Part shown: piece by piece, positions 1 through 6,012 of the stretch
How the letters are laid out: each line of letters opens with the position of its first letter
Position numbering within the stretch: position 1 is the stretch's first letter
Source of the DNA: Bradyrhizobium sp.
Lineage (GTDB): Bacteria; Pseudomonadota; Alphaproteobacteria; Rhizobiales; Xanthobacteraceae
Length of the DNA stretch: 6,668 nt
Assembly (NCBI GenBank): GCA_013695565.1
Contig: JACDAG010000676.1
Location: forward strand, 1-6,668
Reading direction: 5' to 3'
Made by a program: the position numbers and the translations under genes
The notes under the pieces: generated by a model
Databases searched by the model: none
Seen by the model: only the letters and a program-made list of their open reading frames with translations
What the model was told of the DNA's origin: nothing

Positions 1-1083
1 CTTCATTACCGCGCCGAAAAAAATAAAAAAAAAAGGATGTTTAAACAGGTGCACCAGGGTCGTTACGCGCTCGGCGGTTTTGGTCTCGTCTTCGTCGAGG
101 CCACCGGCGTCGAGGAGGTCGGGCTGATCAACGAGTTCGACCTCGGCATCTGGAACGAGGCGCAAGCCGAAAGCTTCAAGCCGCTGATCGCTTTCATGCG
201 CCGCGAGAACACTGCGATCGGAATTCAGCTCGCGCATGGCGGCCGCAAATCGTCCTCGCAGAAGGCGATGGACGGCATGGGCCCGCTGACGGCGGAAGAG
301 ATCAAGGCGGGCGCCAGACTGTGGCAGCCGGTCGGCCCGACCAGCGAGCCGGTGGCGCCGGGATGGCTGACCCCGCGCCAGCTCACGACCGAAGATTGCC
401 GCACCATGGTGAAGACCTGGGCCAACGCCGCCAAGAACGCCGTCGCTGCGGGTTTCGACGTGATCGAGGTCCATATGGCACACGGCTATCTGCTGGCCTC
501 GTTCCTGTCGCCGATATCAAACACCCGCAACGACGAATATGGCGGCGACCGCAAGGGACGCATGCGGCTGCCGCTCGACATCGTCGAGGCGGTGCGGCAA
601 CAGATGCCGGACACGATGCCGCTATTCGTGCGCGTGTCCTCGGTCGACGGCGCGCAAGACGGCTGGAATATGGATGACACGGTGGCGCTGGCGCATGAAT
701 TGAAAGCGGGCGGCGTCGACGTGGTCGACTGTTCCTCGGGCGGCATTTCCGGATCGGCCACGGCAGCGCAAGTGCCGCGCGGTCTGGGCTTTCAGGTGCC
801 CTATGCCGAACGGGTGCGCAAGGAAGTCGACATCGCGACCATGGCGGTCGGCATCATCCTCGAAGCCGAGCAGGCCGAAGCGGTGCTTGAAAAAGGCCAG
901 GCCGATCTGATCGCGGTCGGCCGGCAATCGCAATACAATCCCAACATCGCCCATCACTGGGCCCATGATCTCGGCATCAACCGCAAGTTCGAGGATTGGG
1001 CGCCCGAATTTGGCTGGTGGCTCGAGAAGCGCATCCGCACCATGGAAGGGTTTGCCAGTCCGACTGGTGCGGTGAAGCGGTAA
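1..1083 (+). CDS. NADH:flavin oxidoreductase, Old Yellow Enzyme family (5' partial)
   Basis: FMN-dependent (beta/alpha)8-barrel ene-reductase of the Old Yellow Enzyme/YqjM type, expected to be cytosolic and to use NAD(P)H to reduce activated C=C bonds; the natural substrate is unknown. Residues here are counted from the ATG at 37. Visible signatures are IGIQLAHGGRKSS (61-73), the ligand-binding pair H146/H149 with Y151 in EVHMAHGYLL, SNTRNDEYGGD (161-171), the FMN-contacting Arg in LFVRVS (R199), and the phosphate-end strand AVGIILEAEQAE to LIAVGRQ. The frame is open back to base 1 and reads LHYRAEKNKKKR before M37. Tyr of LHY aligns with the conserved Tyr of the family's CQY motif, so the ATG at 37 is internal and roughly 25 residues lie outside the window. 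At the usual catalytic Cys position I read Leu. The A-rich codons at 17-34 are unlike the rest of the gene. The C-terminus is longer than in YqjM. Family sure; exact reaction not. Confidence 0.9.
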   Translation, partial: LHYRAEKNKKKRMFKQVHQGRYALGGFGLVFVEATGVEEVGLINEFDLGIWNEAQAESFKPLIAFMRRENTAIGIQLAHGGRKSSSQKAMDGMGPLTAEEIKAGARLWQPVGPTSEPVAPGWLTPRQLTTEDCRTMVKTWANAAKNAVAAGFDVIEVHMAHGYLLASFLSPISNTRNDEYGGDRKGRMRLPLDIVEAVRQQMPDTMPLFVRVSSVDGAQDGWNMDDTVALAHELKAGGVDVVDCSSGGISGSATAAQVPRGLGFQVPYAERVRKEVDIATMAVGIILEAEQAEAVLEKGQADLIAVGRQSQYNPNIAHHWAHDLGINRKFEDWAPEFGWWLEKRIRTMEGFASPTGAVKR

Positions 1084-1104
1084 CTTCGGACGCAGGTGCG
1101 TAGC

Positions 1105-1203
1105 TTCGTAGGGTGGGCAAAGGAGCACTTGCGACGTGCCCACCATCGTTCGGCGGAGGCTGCGAGAAGTGGTGGGCACGCTTCGCTTTGCCCACCCTAC
1201 GAA
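1105..1203. repeat. Nested inverted repeat between convergent genes (Bradyrhizobium-type intergenic repeat)
   Basis: The outer arms are perfect over 18 bp: TTCGTAGGGTGGGCAAAG at 1105-1122 against its reverse complement at 1186-1203. Inside them is a second perfect 11-bp pair, CGTGCCCACCA at 1135-1145 and TGGTGGGCACG at 1170-1180. The core GTGGGCA occurs four times, twice on each strand, so the arms are also related to one another. The element fills almost the whole gap between the oxidoreductase stop (1083) and the ATPase stop (1206-1208). As RNA it can form a long interrupted hairpin from either strand, so it may end or protect both convergent transcripts. No T-run follows either arm, so it is not a classical intrinsic terminator. 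From memory, closely similar elements are scattered through Bradyrhizobium genomes; I did not search. Confidence 0.88.
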
Positions 1204-1205
1204 TC

Positions 1206-2303
1206 TTAACCTGTAATCGGCAGCTCCGTTTCCGTATCGAAGAAATGCAGCCGGCCGGGCTGCACCGAAACGCGGACCTGATCGCCGCTGGCGATGACCG
1301 TCTCCGCGGGCACGCGGGCCACCGTGATGCCGTGGCTGCCGAGGCGCGTCTCCAGCAGGATTTCGGAGCCGAGCTGTTCGACCACTTCGACATGGGCGTC
1401 AAAGCTCAAGCCCGCAGCACCCTCGCCGAGCGCGAGATGTTCCGGCCGCGCGCCCATGATCACAGGCTTGCCGTTATAGGGCGCGAGCGCCCGCGCATAG
1501 GCTTCGCCGACCGTCAGCTTGAGCCCCGTTGCTTCGACCGCCGTCGCGCCGCCTTCGGTACGCACCGTGACGTTAACAAAATTCATCGCGGGTGCGCCGA
1601 TGAAACCGGCGACGAATTTGTTGGCGGGCTTGCCATAGACCTGCAGCGGCGTGCCGACCTGCTGCACCCGGCCGTCGCGCATGATCACGACGCGGTCGCC
1701 CAGCGTCATGGCCTCGACCTGGTCGTGGGTCACGAACACCGAGGTGGTCGGAATGGCGGCGTGCAGCCGCTTGATCTCGATCCGCATCTGCGCGCGCAGC
1801 TTGGCGTCGAGGTTCGACAGCGGCTCGTCGAACAAAAACACTTCCGGGTTGCGCACGATGCAGCGGCCGAGCGCGACGCGCTGCTGCTGGCCGCCGGACA
1901 ATTGCTTCGGCTTACGTGCCAAGAGCTCGTGCAGGCCGAGCATGCCCGCCGCGCGGTCGATCGCGGCCTTGATCTCGGCTTCCGGGGTTTTCTTGTTGCG
2001 CAGGCCGAAGGCGAGATTGTCGTAGACGCTCATGTGCTGGTAGAGCGCGTAGTTCTGGAACACCATCGCGATGTCGCGGTCGCGCGGCGGCAGATGGTTC
2101 ACGATGCGGTCGCCGATCCGGATGTCGCCGCTGGTGATGTCCTCCAGTCCCGCGATCATGCGCAAGGTCGTCGACTTGCCGCAGCCGGACGGGCCGACCA
2201 AGGCCACGAACTCCTTGTCGGCGATCTCCAAGTCGACGTCTTTTACGGCGTGGAACAGCGAGCCATAATGCTTGTTGAGCTTGCTGAGTGAAATCGCTGC
2301 CAT
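1206..2303 (-). CDS. ABC transporter ATP-binding protein, MalK/UgpC type (CUT1 family)
   Basis: Cytoplasmic ATPase subunit that powers the importer encoded upstream. It is 365 residues, normal for the MalK/UgpC family. Seen in order: Walker A GPSGCGKST (37-45), Q-loop Gln83 in VFQNYALYQHMSV, signature LSGGQQQR (135-142), Walker B VFLFDE (155-160), D-loop SNLD (163-166), and H-loop His193 in VTHDQVEAMTLGD. A C-terminal regulatory TOBE/OB domain follows from about 240 (GAPAMNFVNV) through GARPEHL (284-290) to the end. All catalytic motifs are intact. An AGG three bases before the ATG is a modest ribosome-binding site. The gene is last in the operon and 176 bp from the binding-protein gene; that spacer holds a hairpin and a repeat, so it may be transcribed less, or from its own promoter. 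Automated pipelines often call such proteins UgpC, but the sequence alone does not show glycerol-3-phosphate as the substrate. ATPases of this type can serve more than one importer. Confidence 0.96.
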   Translation of the reverse strand: MAAISLSKLNKHYGSLFHAVKDVDLEIADKEFVALVGPSGCGKSTTLRMIAGLEDITSGDIRIGDRIVNHLPPRDRDIAMVFQNYALYQHMSVYDNLAFGLRNKKTPEAEIKAAIDRAAGMLGLHELLARKPKQLSGGQQQRVALGRCIVRNPEVFLFDEPLSNLDAKLRAQMRIEIKRLHAAIPTTSVFVTHDQVEAMTLGDRVVIMRDGRVQQVGTPLQVYGKPANKFVAGFIGAPAMNFVNVTVRTEGGATAVEATGLKLTVGEAYARALAPYNGKPVIMGARPEHLALGEGAAGLSFDAHVEVVEQLGSEILLETRLGSHGITVARVPAETVIASGDQVRVSVQPGRLHFFDTETELPITG

Positions 2304-2322
2304 TTACCTGCCGATGCCAAAC

Positions 2323-2416
2323 CAGAGCGTTTTCGAGCGAAGTGGATGCCGGTTCGCACAGCAATCAAGTTTACGCAGATTGCGTAGACTTATCTGCGCT
2401 AGAAAACGCGTCAAAA
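2323..2416. repeat. Dispersed-repeat-like intergenic element with internal dyads
   Basis: This stretch between the binding-protein and ATPase genes resembles a common Bradyrhizobium intergenic repeat that I recall as beginning AGAGCGTTTTCGAGCGAAGTGG and ending GAAAACGCGTCAAAA; this is recognition from memory, not a search. Its ends form an inverted pair, GCGTTTTC (2327-2334) and GAAAACGC (2402-2409). The middle holds two overlapping dyads: TACGCA/TGCGTA with a 3-base loop (2372-2386), and CGCAGAT (2374-2380) paired with ATCTGCG (2392-2398). I see no open frame with coding character. As RNA it would fold into a branched structure downstream of the binding-protein mRNA. Confidence 0.6.
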
Positions 2417-2437
2417 TGAAAATGTTGACCCAAAACA

Positions 2438-2465
2438 ATCCCGCCGCGATTTCCCGCGGCGGGAT
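2438..2465 (-). terminator. GC-rich hairpin after the solute-binding protein gene (attenuator or mRNA-stabilising stem)
   Basis: A perfect 11-bp stem, ATCCCGCCGCG (2438-2448) and CGCGGCGGGAT (2455-2465), closes a 6-base loop. On the minus strand it begins 14 bases after the binding-protein stop codon. The RNA leaving the stem reads ATTGTTTTGGG, so it has some Ts but no continuous run. It could be a partial rho-independent terminator, or a stem that blocks 3' exonuclease and so raises binding-protein mRNA relative to the distal ATPase gene. Which of these it does is inference. Confidence 0.65.
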
Positions 2466-2479
2466 GTTTGCTTTTCGAC

Positions 2480-3766
2480 CTATTGCGCCGCCTTGCTGAC
2501 CAGCGGGCCGCCCTCGGCCAGCACCTTCGCGATATCCTCGCGCTTGCCGGTGACGGCCTTGGTGACGGTGTCATTGAACGCCTTGTGCACGGCGGGCCAT
2601 TGCGGGAAGTAATAGGCGCCGCGCACCTTGTCCGGGGAATCCAGCACCGATTCCTTCAAGAGCTTCATGAAGGAATCTTCCGCCGCGATTTCCGCCCAGA
2701 ATTCGGTGTTGGGCGGCGGCGCGCCGGTAGCCTTGAACAGCTTCTTCTGGCCTTCCTTGTCGAGCATCATGGCTTCCAGCATCGCCTTGGCCGCCTTCTT
2801 GCGCTCGGGTGCGATCGACTTCGGAATCGCCCAGCCCCAGATATCGTCCCAGGCAAACGGCTTGGCACGATCGGGACCGAGCGGGAAGCGTGTGGCGGCC
2901 ACCTTGCCGGCAATCTTCGACTTGGCCGGATCGTTGAACGTGCCCCACCACAGCGAGTCCGCCACCGTGAACGCGGCGTCGCCGGACATGAATACGGCGT
3001 TGGCTTCGTTGCGGTCATAGGCCGGCATGCCGCGCGGCACGATCTTGTGGGTGTTGATCGCATCCCACCAGTATTCGACGTTCTTCTGCATGCAGGGCTC
3101 GGTCATGCCCGACTTCCATCCTGCAGCGGCGAGCTTCTTGTTGTCGCGCTCGTAGGGCGGCATCAGCACGTCGCAATTGTTGCCCCACATCGACCAAAAC
3201 CAGGTGAACCAGGAGTTGTTCATCGACGCGCCGGCGACATAGCCGAACTTCACCTTGCCGTCGGCCTGCAACTTCTTGCTGACGGTGACGAGCTCATCCA
3301 GCGTCTTCGGCACCTCCTCCGGCTTGACGAGGTCGGAGCGGTAAAAGAACACGCTGAAAGTCTGGCCCATCGGCACGACGGTGTTCTGGCCCTTGTCGTT
3401 GCCGAACACGATCGGTGACATGCTCCACTTGGAAGCAAATTTGTTGGCTTCGACGTCATCCATCGGCTCGAGCAGATGCGCCCAGGTCTGGCCCCAATCG
3501 TCATTGTGCCAGATCACGTCGTACTGATCGGAGTTCGACGTCAGCGACGCCGTCATCTTCTCGACATAGACGCCGTAGGAGTTCGGCACCTTGACGATCT
3601 TGACGCCGTTCTTGGCGCCCCAGGCCTCGAACATCGCAATCGAATTATCCTGGATCGGGCTCGGCTGGTAGCCGATCCGCAGTTCCGTCACCTGGGCGGC
3701 GGCGCTTCCCGCGGCCGCCCACAGGGCCACCGTCGTCGCCATCGCCAGTTTTGTCAGTTGCTGCAT
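2480..3766 (-). CDS. Extracellular (periplasmic) solute-binding protein of a CUT1-type ABC importer
   Basis: Periplasmic receptor that captures the transported solute and delivers it to the permease pair. It is 428 residues, normal for family 1 solute-binding proteins. A Sec signal peptide is clear: basic start (MQQLTKLA), hydrophobic core (ATTVALWAAAG) and an AAA-Q cleavage site after residue 24. The mature protein starts with a typical first beta strand (TELRIGYQP). It has about 20 Trp, with a cluster in SWFTWFWSMWG (185-195) and others in EYWW, SLWWG and FAWDDIWGWAIP, in keeping with a sugar-type pocket lined by aromatics. Only two Cys remain (C198, C225), both in the mature part, possibly a disulfide. 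No lipobox is present, so it is probably soluble. The start is fixed by a perfect GGAGG six bases upstream. The gene lies third in the operon, 56 bp after the MalG-type permease, and is followed by a strong hairpin. The ligand cannot be named from the sequence. Confidence 0.93.
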   Translation of the reverse strand: MQQLTKLAMATTVALWAAAGSAAAQVTELRIGYQPSPIQDNSIAMFEAWGAKNGVKIVKVPNSYGVYVEKMTASLTSNSDQYDVIWHNDDWGQTWAHLLEPMDDVEANKFASKWSMSPIVFGNDKGQNTVVPMGQTFSVFFYRSDLVKPEEVPKTLDELVTVSKKLQADGKVKFGYVAGASMNNSWFTWFWSMWGNNCDVLMPPYERDNKKLAAAGWKSGMTEPCMQKNVEYWWDAINTHKIVPRGMPAYDRNEANAVFMSGDAAFTVADSLWWGTFNDPAKSKIAGKVAATRFPLGPDRAKPFAWDDIWGWAIPKSIAPERKKAAKAMLEAMMLDKEGQKKLFKATGAPPPNTEFWAEIAAEDSFMKLLKESVLDSPDKVRGAYYFPQWPAVHKAFNDTVTKAVTGKREDIAKVLAEGGPLVSKAAQ

Positions 3767-3771
3767 AGTTT

Positions 3772-3778
3772 CCCTCCC
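3772..3778 (-). promoter_or_regulatory. Strong ribosome-binding site of the solute-binding protein gene
   Basis: On the minus strand the sequence GAGGGAGGGAAACT precedes the ATG, giving a perfect GGAGG core with a 6-base spacer. It is clearly stronger than the sites of the other three operon genes. That fits the need for more binding protein than membrane subunits, and it supports the start at 3766. A second GAGGGA lies about 22 bases further upstream and is probably irrelevant to initiation. Confidence 0.8.
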
Positions 3779-3822
3779 TCGTTTTTAGTGTTCTTCCCTC
3801 GTCGTATCAGGCGTCTTTGCCG

Positions 3823-4659
3823 TTAGATGCGCAATCCCCGGATCACATATTTCTGCCCGAACAGCGCGATCAGGAATGCCGGCACCAGCGCCATCACGGC
3901 GGTTGCCGCCATCAAATTCCAGCGCAATCCCATCTCGGTGACGAACTGCGCCATCACCACCGTGATCATAGGCACGCGGTTGCCGGTCAGGATCAGCGCG
4001 AACAGGAATTCGTTCCAGGTGAACAGCCAGCACAATACGGCCAGCGCCGAGATCGCCGGCAGCGCCGACGGCACGGCGACGCGGATGAAGGCGCCCCATC
4101 GCGTGCAGCCGTCGATCATCGCGGCGTATTCCATGCTGGGATCGATGCCGTCGAAGAAACCCTTCATCAGCCACGAAAAGAAGCAGATATGCACCGCGAC
4201 ATGCGGCAGCAAAAGCCCGGTATAGGTGTCGTAGATGCCCCAGCTTTGGGTCACGAAGTACAGCGGCAGCACCCAGGAGATGTAAGGCACGCAGCGGAAC
4301 ACATAGATGGTGCCGAACCAGATCCGCGACGCCGGCCCGGTGAAGCGTGACAGCATGTAGCCGCTCGAGACCGTCACCAGCAGCGAGAACACGGTGGCCA
4401 GCGTCGAGATCAGCGCGCTGTTGAGGAAGGCCGAGACGATGCGGTCGTCGCTCAGCACCTCGGCGAAGCTGCCGAGCGTGAATTCAGTGCCGCGATGAAC
4501 GTAATAGACCCCGGATTCCGGCCGCAGCGAGGTCAGGATCAGCCACAGCACCGGAAACGCGAAGGCAAAGCAGATGCCAAACAGCGCCAGCGCGAACAGC
4601 GTCTTGCGGCTCCATTGCGGCAGTCCCGGCAGGAAATGAGGGCGGGTTACGATCGGCAT
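3823..4659 (-). CDS. Carbohydrate ABC transporter permease, MalG/UgpE type
   Basis: Inner-membrane subunit forming half of the translocation channel. It is 278 residues, the usual MalG-type size. Six hydrophobic segments are visible at about 20-43, 79-102, 114-137, 146-166, 202-222 and 250-268. The coupling-helix (EAA) motif that docks on the ATPase is EYAAMIDG (177-184), followed by the expected AFIRVAVPSALPA. The family's TWNEFLFALIL (214-224) is also present. The protein ends YVIRGLRI and lacks the GAVKG-like tail common in relatives, so it is a little short at the C-terminus; the stop looks genuine. The ATG lies 4 bp after the stop of the upstream permease gene, and an AAAGG that overlaps that gene's last codons is its likely ribosome-binding site, so translation is probably coupled. 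Family sure; substrate unknown. Confidence 0.95.
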   Translation of the reverse strand: MPIVTRPHFLPGLPQWSRKTLFALALFGICFAFAFPVLWLILTSLRPESGVYYVHRGTEFTLGSFAEVLSDDRIVSAFLNSALISTLATVFSLLVTVSSGYMLSRFTGPASRIWFGTIYVFRCVPYISWVLPLYFVTQSWGIYDTYTGLLLPHVAVHICFFSWLMKGFFDGIDPSMEYAAMIDGCTRWGAFIRVAVPSALPAISALAVLCWLFTWNEFLFALILTGNRVPMITVVMAQFVTEMGLRWNLMAATAVMALVPAFLIALFGQKYVIRGLRI

Positions 4660-4663
4660 CCGG

Positions 4664-5557
4664 TTATGCCTTTGCGATGCGGTCGACGAGGCGGTAGAGC
4701 GCGACGCCGATCACGAGGATGATGAGCCCGCCGATGATCGCCGCCGCCGAGCCGCGGCCGAGATCGAGATTGAGGAAAGCGTGCACATAGGCATAAAGGC
4801 TGAACAACTCGGTCGAGCGGCCGGGCCCGCCGCCGGTCAGCGTCCACACGATGTCGAAGGTGCGGAAGGCGTCGATGGCGCGGATCACCACGCAGACCAC
4901 GATGACGGGGCGCAGCATCGGCAGGGTCAGGAAGCGAAACACGCGCCAGGTGGTGGTGCCGTCGATCGCGGCCGCCTCGAACGGCTCCTTCGGCAGGCTT
5001 TGCAATCCGGCCAGCAGCAGCAGCGTGAACCACGGGGTCCACAGCCAGATGTCGGTCAACAGGATGATGCCGAAGGCGCTCCAGCGCTGCACCAGCCAGG
5101 GCTGGCCCTCCAGCCCGATTGCTTCCAGCACCGCGTTGACGATGCCGAACTGGTCGTTGAAGATCCAGCGGATCATGATCGCGGCCACGACCGGCGCCAC
5201 CATCAGCGGCACCAGCAGGATCGTCTGCACCAGCTTTTGCCCGCGGAACGGACGGTTGAGCAGCAGCGCCAGCGAAAGTCCCGCCACCAGCGCGCCGGCC
5301 ACGCTCAGGACCATGAACAGGAAGGTGTTCGGCAGCACGGTGTAGAGGAACGCCGGATCGGACAGCACGGCGTAATAATGGTCGAGACCGACCCAGGTTT
5401 TTTTCGGATTATAGAGCGCCCAGTTACGGAAGCTGGCGTTGGCGCCGATCACGATCGGCAGCACCTGAAACAGCAGCATCAACAATGCCGCCGGCGCGAT
5501 GAGAAACAGCATGAACCGCTGTTGCTCGCCGAACATTGGACGCCGTGATGCCGACAA
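4664..5557 (-). CDS. Carbohydrate ABC transporter permease, MalF/UgpA type
   Basis: Inner-membrane subunit, the partner of the MalG-type permease, and first gene of the importer operon. From the start chosen it is 297 residues, with hydrophobic segments at about 15-39, 75-100, 111-131, 161-185, 215-232 and 270-290. The EAA coupling motif is EAAAIDGTTTWRVFRFLTLP (from about 194). The CUT1 signature TLTGGGPGRSTELFSLYAY is present near the C-terminus. Choice of start: the frame is open up to a TTG at 5662, but that TTG is the -35 box of a good promoter, so it cannot be translated from that transcript. The best remaining choices are TTG at 5557, with AAAGGCGGGG about 8 bases upstream, and ATG at 5536, with no clear ribosome-binding site. 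I chose 5557; the extra residues (LSASRRP) also give the usual positive charges before the first membrane helix. Start uncertain, family sure. Confidence 0.93.
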   Translation of the reverse strand: MSASRRPMFGEQQRFMLFLIAPAALLMLLFQVLPIVIGANASFRNWALYNPKKTWVGLDHYYAVLSDPAFLYTVLPNTFLFMVLSVAGALVAGLSLALLLNRPFRGQKLVQTILLVPLMVAPVVAAIMIRWIFNDQFGIVNAVLEAIGLEGQPWLVQRWSAFGIILLTDIWLWTPWFTLLLLAGLQSLPKEPFEAAAIDGTTTWRVFRFLTLPMLRPVIVVCVVIRAIDAFRTFDIVWTLTGGGPGRSTELFSLYAYVHAFLNLDLGRGSAAAIIGGLIILVIGVALYRLVDRIAKA

Positions 5558-5632
5558 GCCCGTTACCCCGCCTTTGCACCAGACTGTCACGACTCTTGTG
5601 GTCGGTACGTGCACAAAGCCTTTACGCCGGGG

Positions 5633-5662
5633 ATTATGGGCGTTGCGTTCGATGCTAGTCAA
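5633..5662 (-). promoter_or_regulatory. Sigma-70-type promoter of the ABC importer operon
   Basis: Read on the minus strand: -35 TTGACT (5662-5657), an 18-bp spacer, and -10 CATAAT (5638-5633). Each hexamer matches 5 of 6 consensus positions, rare in such GC-rich DNA. Transcription would start near 5625-5628, leaving a leader of about 70 bases to the TTG start at 5557. Nothing competing was seen in the region. The call rests on sequence match and position only. Confidence 0.72.
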
Positions 5663-5679
5663 TCCGCATTGTGGCGCAG

Positions 5680-5704
5680 GCCTGCACGCAGGACGCGTGC
5701 AGGC
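5680..5704. promoter_or_regulatory. Perfect dyad upstream of the operon promoter (candidate operator)
   Basis: Arms GCCTGCACGC (5680-5689) and GCGTGCAGGC (5695-5704) are a perfect 10-bp inverted repeat around a 5-base spacer. The dyad centre (5692) lies about 66 bp upstream of the predicted transcription start, a common position for an activator site. GCAGG also recurs at 5676, 5688 and 5699, about one helical turn apart, and the overlapping GCAGGCCTGC (5676-5685) is itself a palindrome. No T-run follows on either strand, so a terminator is less likely. The protein that would bind is not encoded in the window. Confidence 0.55.
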
Positions 5705-6012
5705 TATTGAAGTTGCAAGTGTTGCGGCGCGCGAAATGGGCTGCCATCCAGCAATCCCGCGTGCTCACCGCTTGCACGGATTTGTCGCCACCAGAGATTG
5801 CCGATTCGAACGCGCGGTTGTCTTGAACGCGCGAAGAAGCGCCACGCCCGATGTCGCGATCGGCACACCATTGATGGCACCAAGGGAACTTCCGGCGATC
5901 TCGATTGTTTTGGGTTCCAAATTGAATTGCAGCCAACCGGTCGTTCAGTGCCGGTTCACGACGATCATCATACTCCGTTGCGCATTCCAACCAATCGAGC
6001 CAGGTGTAGCCA
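5705..6012. other. Intergenic region without a recognisable gene
   Basis: About 300 bases between the operator-like dyad and the SnoaL-like gene. Frames that are open here lack the codon bias and recognisable motifs of the neighbours, so I call it non-coding. It has two direct copies of GAACGCGCG (5808-5816 and 5825-5833, 17 bp apart) and a short dyad AACCGG/CCGGTT (5935-5940, 5951-5956) about 57 bp before the start codon of the downstream gene. A TCATACT at 5968-5974 could be a -10 element, but no convincing -35 goes with it. The plus-strand promoter must lie in this region, but I cannot place it. Confidence 0.5.

Noticed and set aside
622..1179. 185-residue minus-strand frame opposite the oxidoreductase
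   Set aside because: Antisense shadow: the plus-strand frame carries clear OYE motifs, and this one runs into the inverted repeat.
1113..2291. 392-residue plus-strand frame opposite the ATPase gene
   Set aside because: His/Arg/Asp-rich antisense shadow typical of GC-rich genes; the minus-strand frame has all the ABC motifs.
4781..5548. 255-residue plus-strand frame, very rich in Gln, His and Arg
   Set aside because: Antisense shadow of the MalF-type permease gene; low-complexity composition is expected from reversing hydrophobic codons.
5557..5627. Possible riboswitch or attenuator in the roughly 70-base operon leader
   Set aside because: The leader is short and I find no strong stem or known riboswitch core in it.
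5672..5686. Possible sigma-54 site (TGGCGC ... TGCA)
   Set aside because: The GG to GC spacing is 11 rather than 12 and the -12 element lacks its TT; it lies within the dyad, and a good sigma-70-type site is adjacent.
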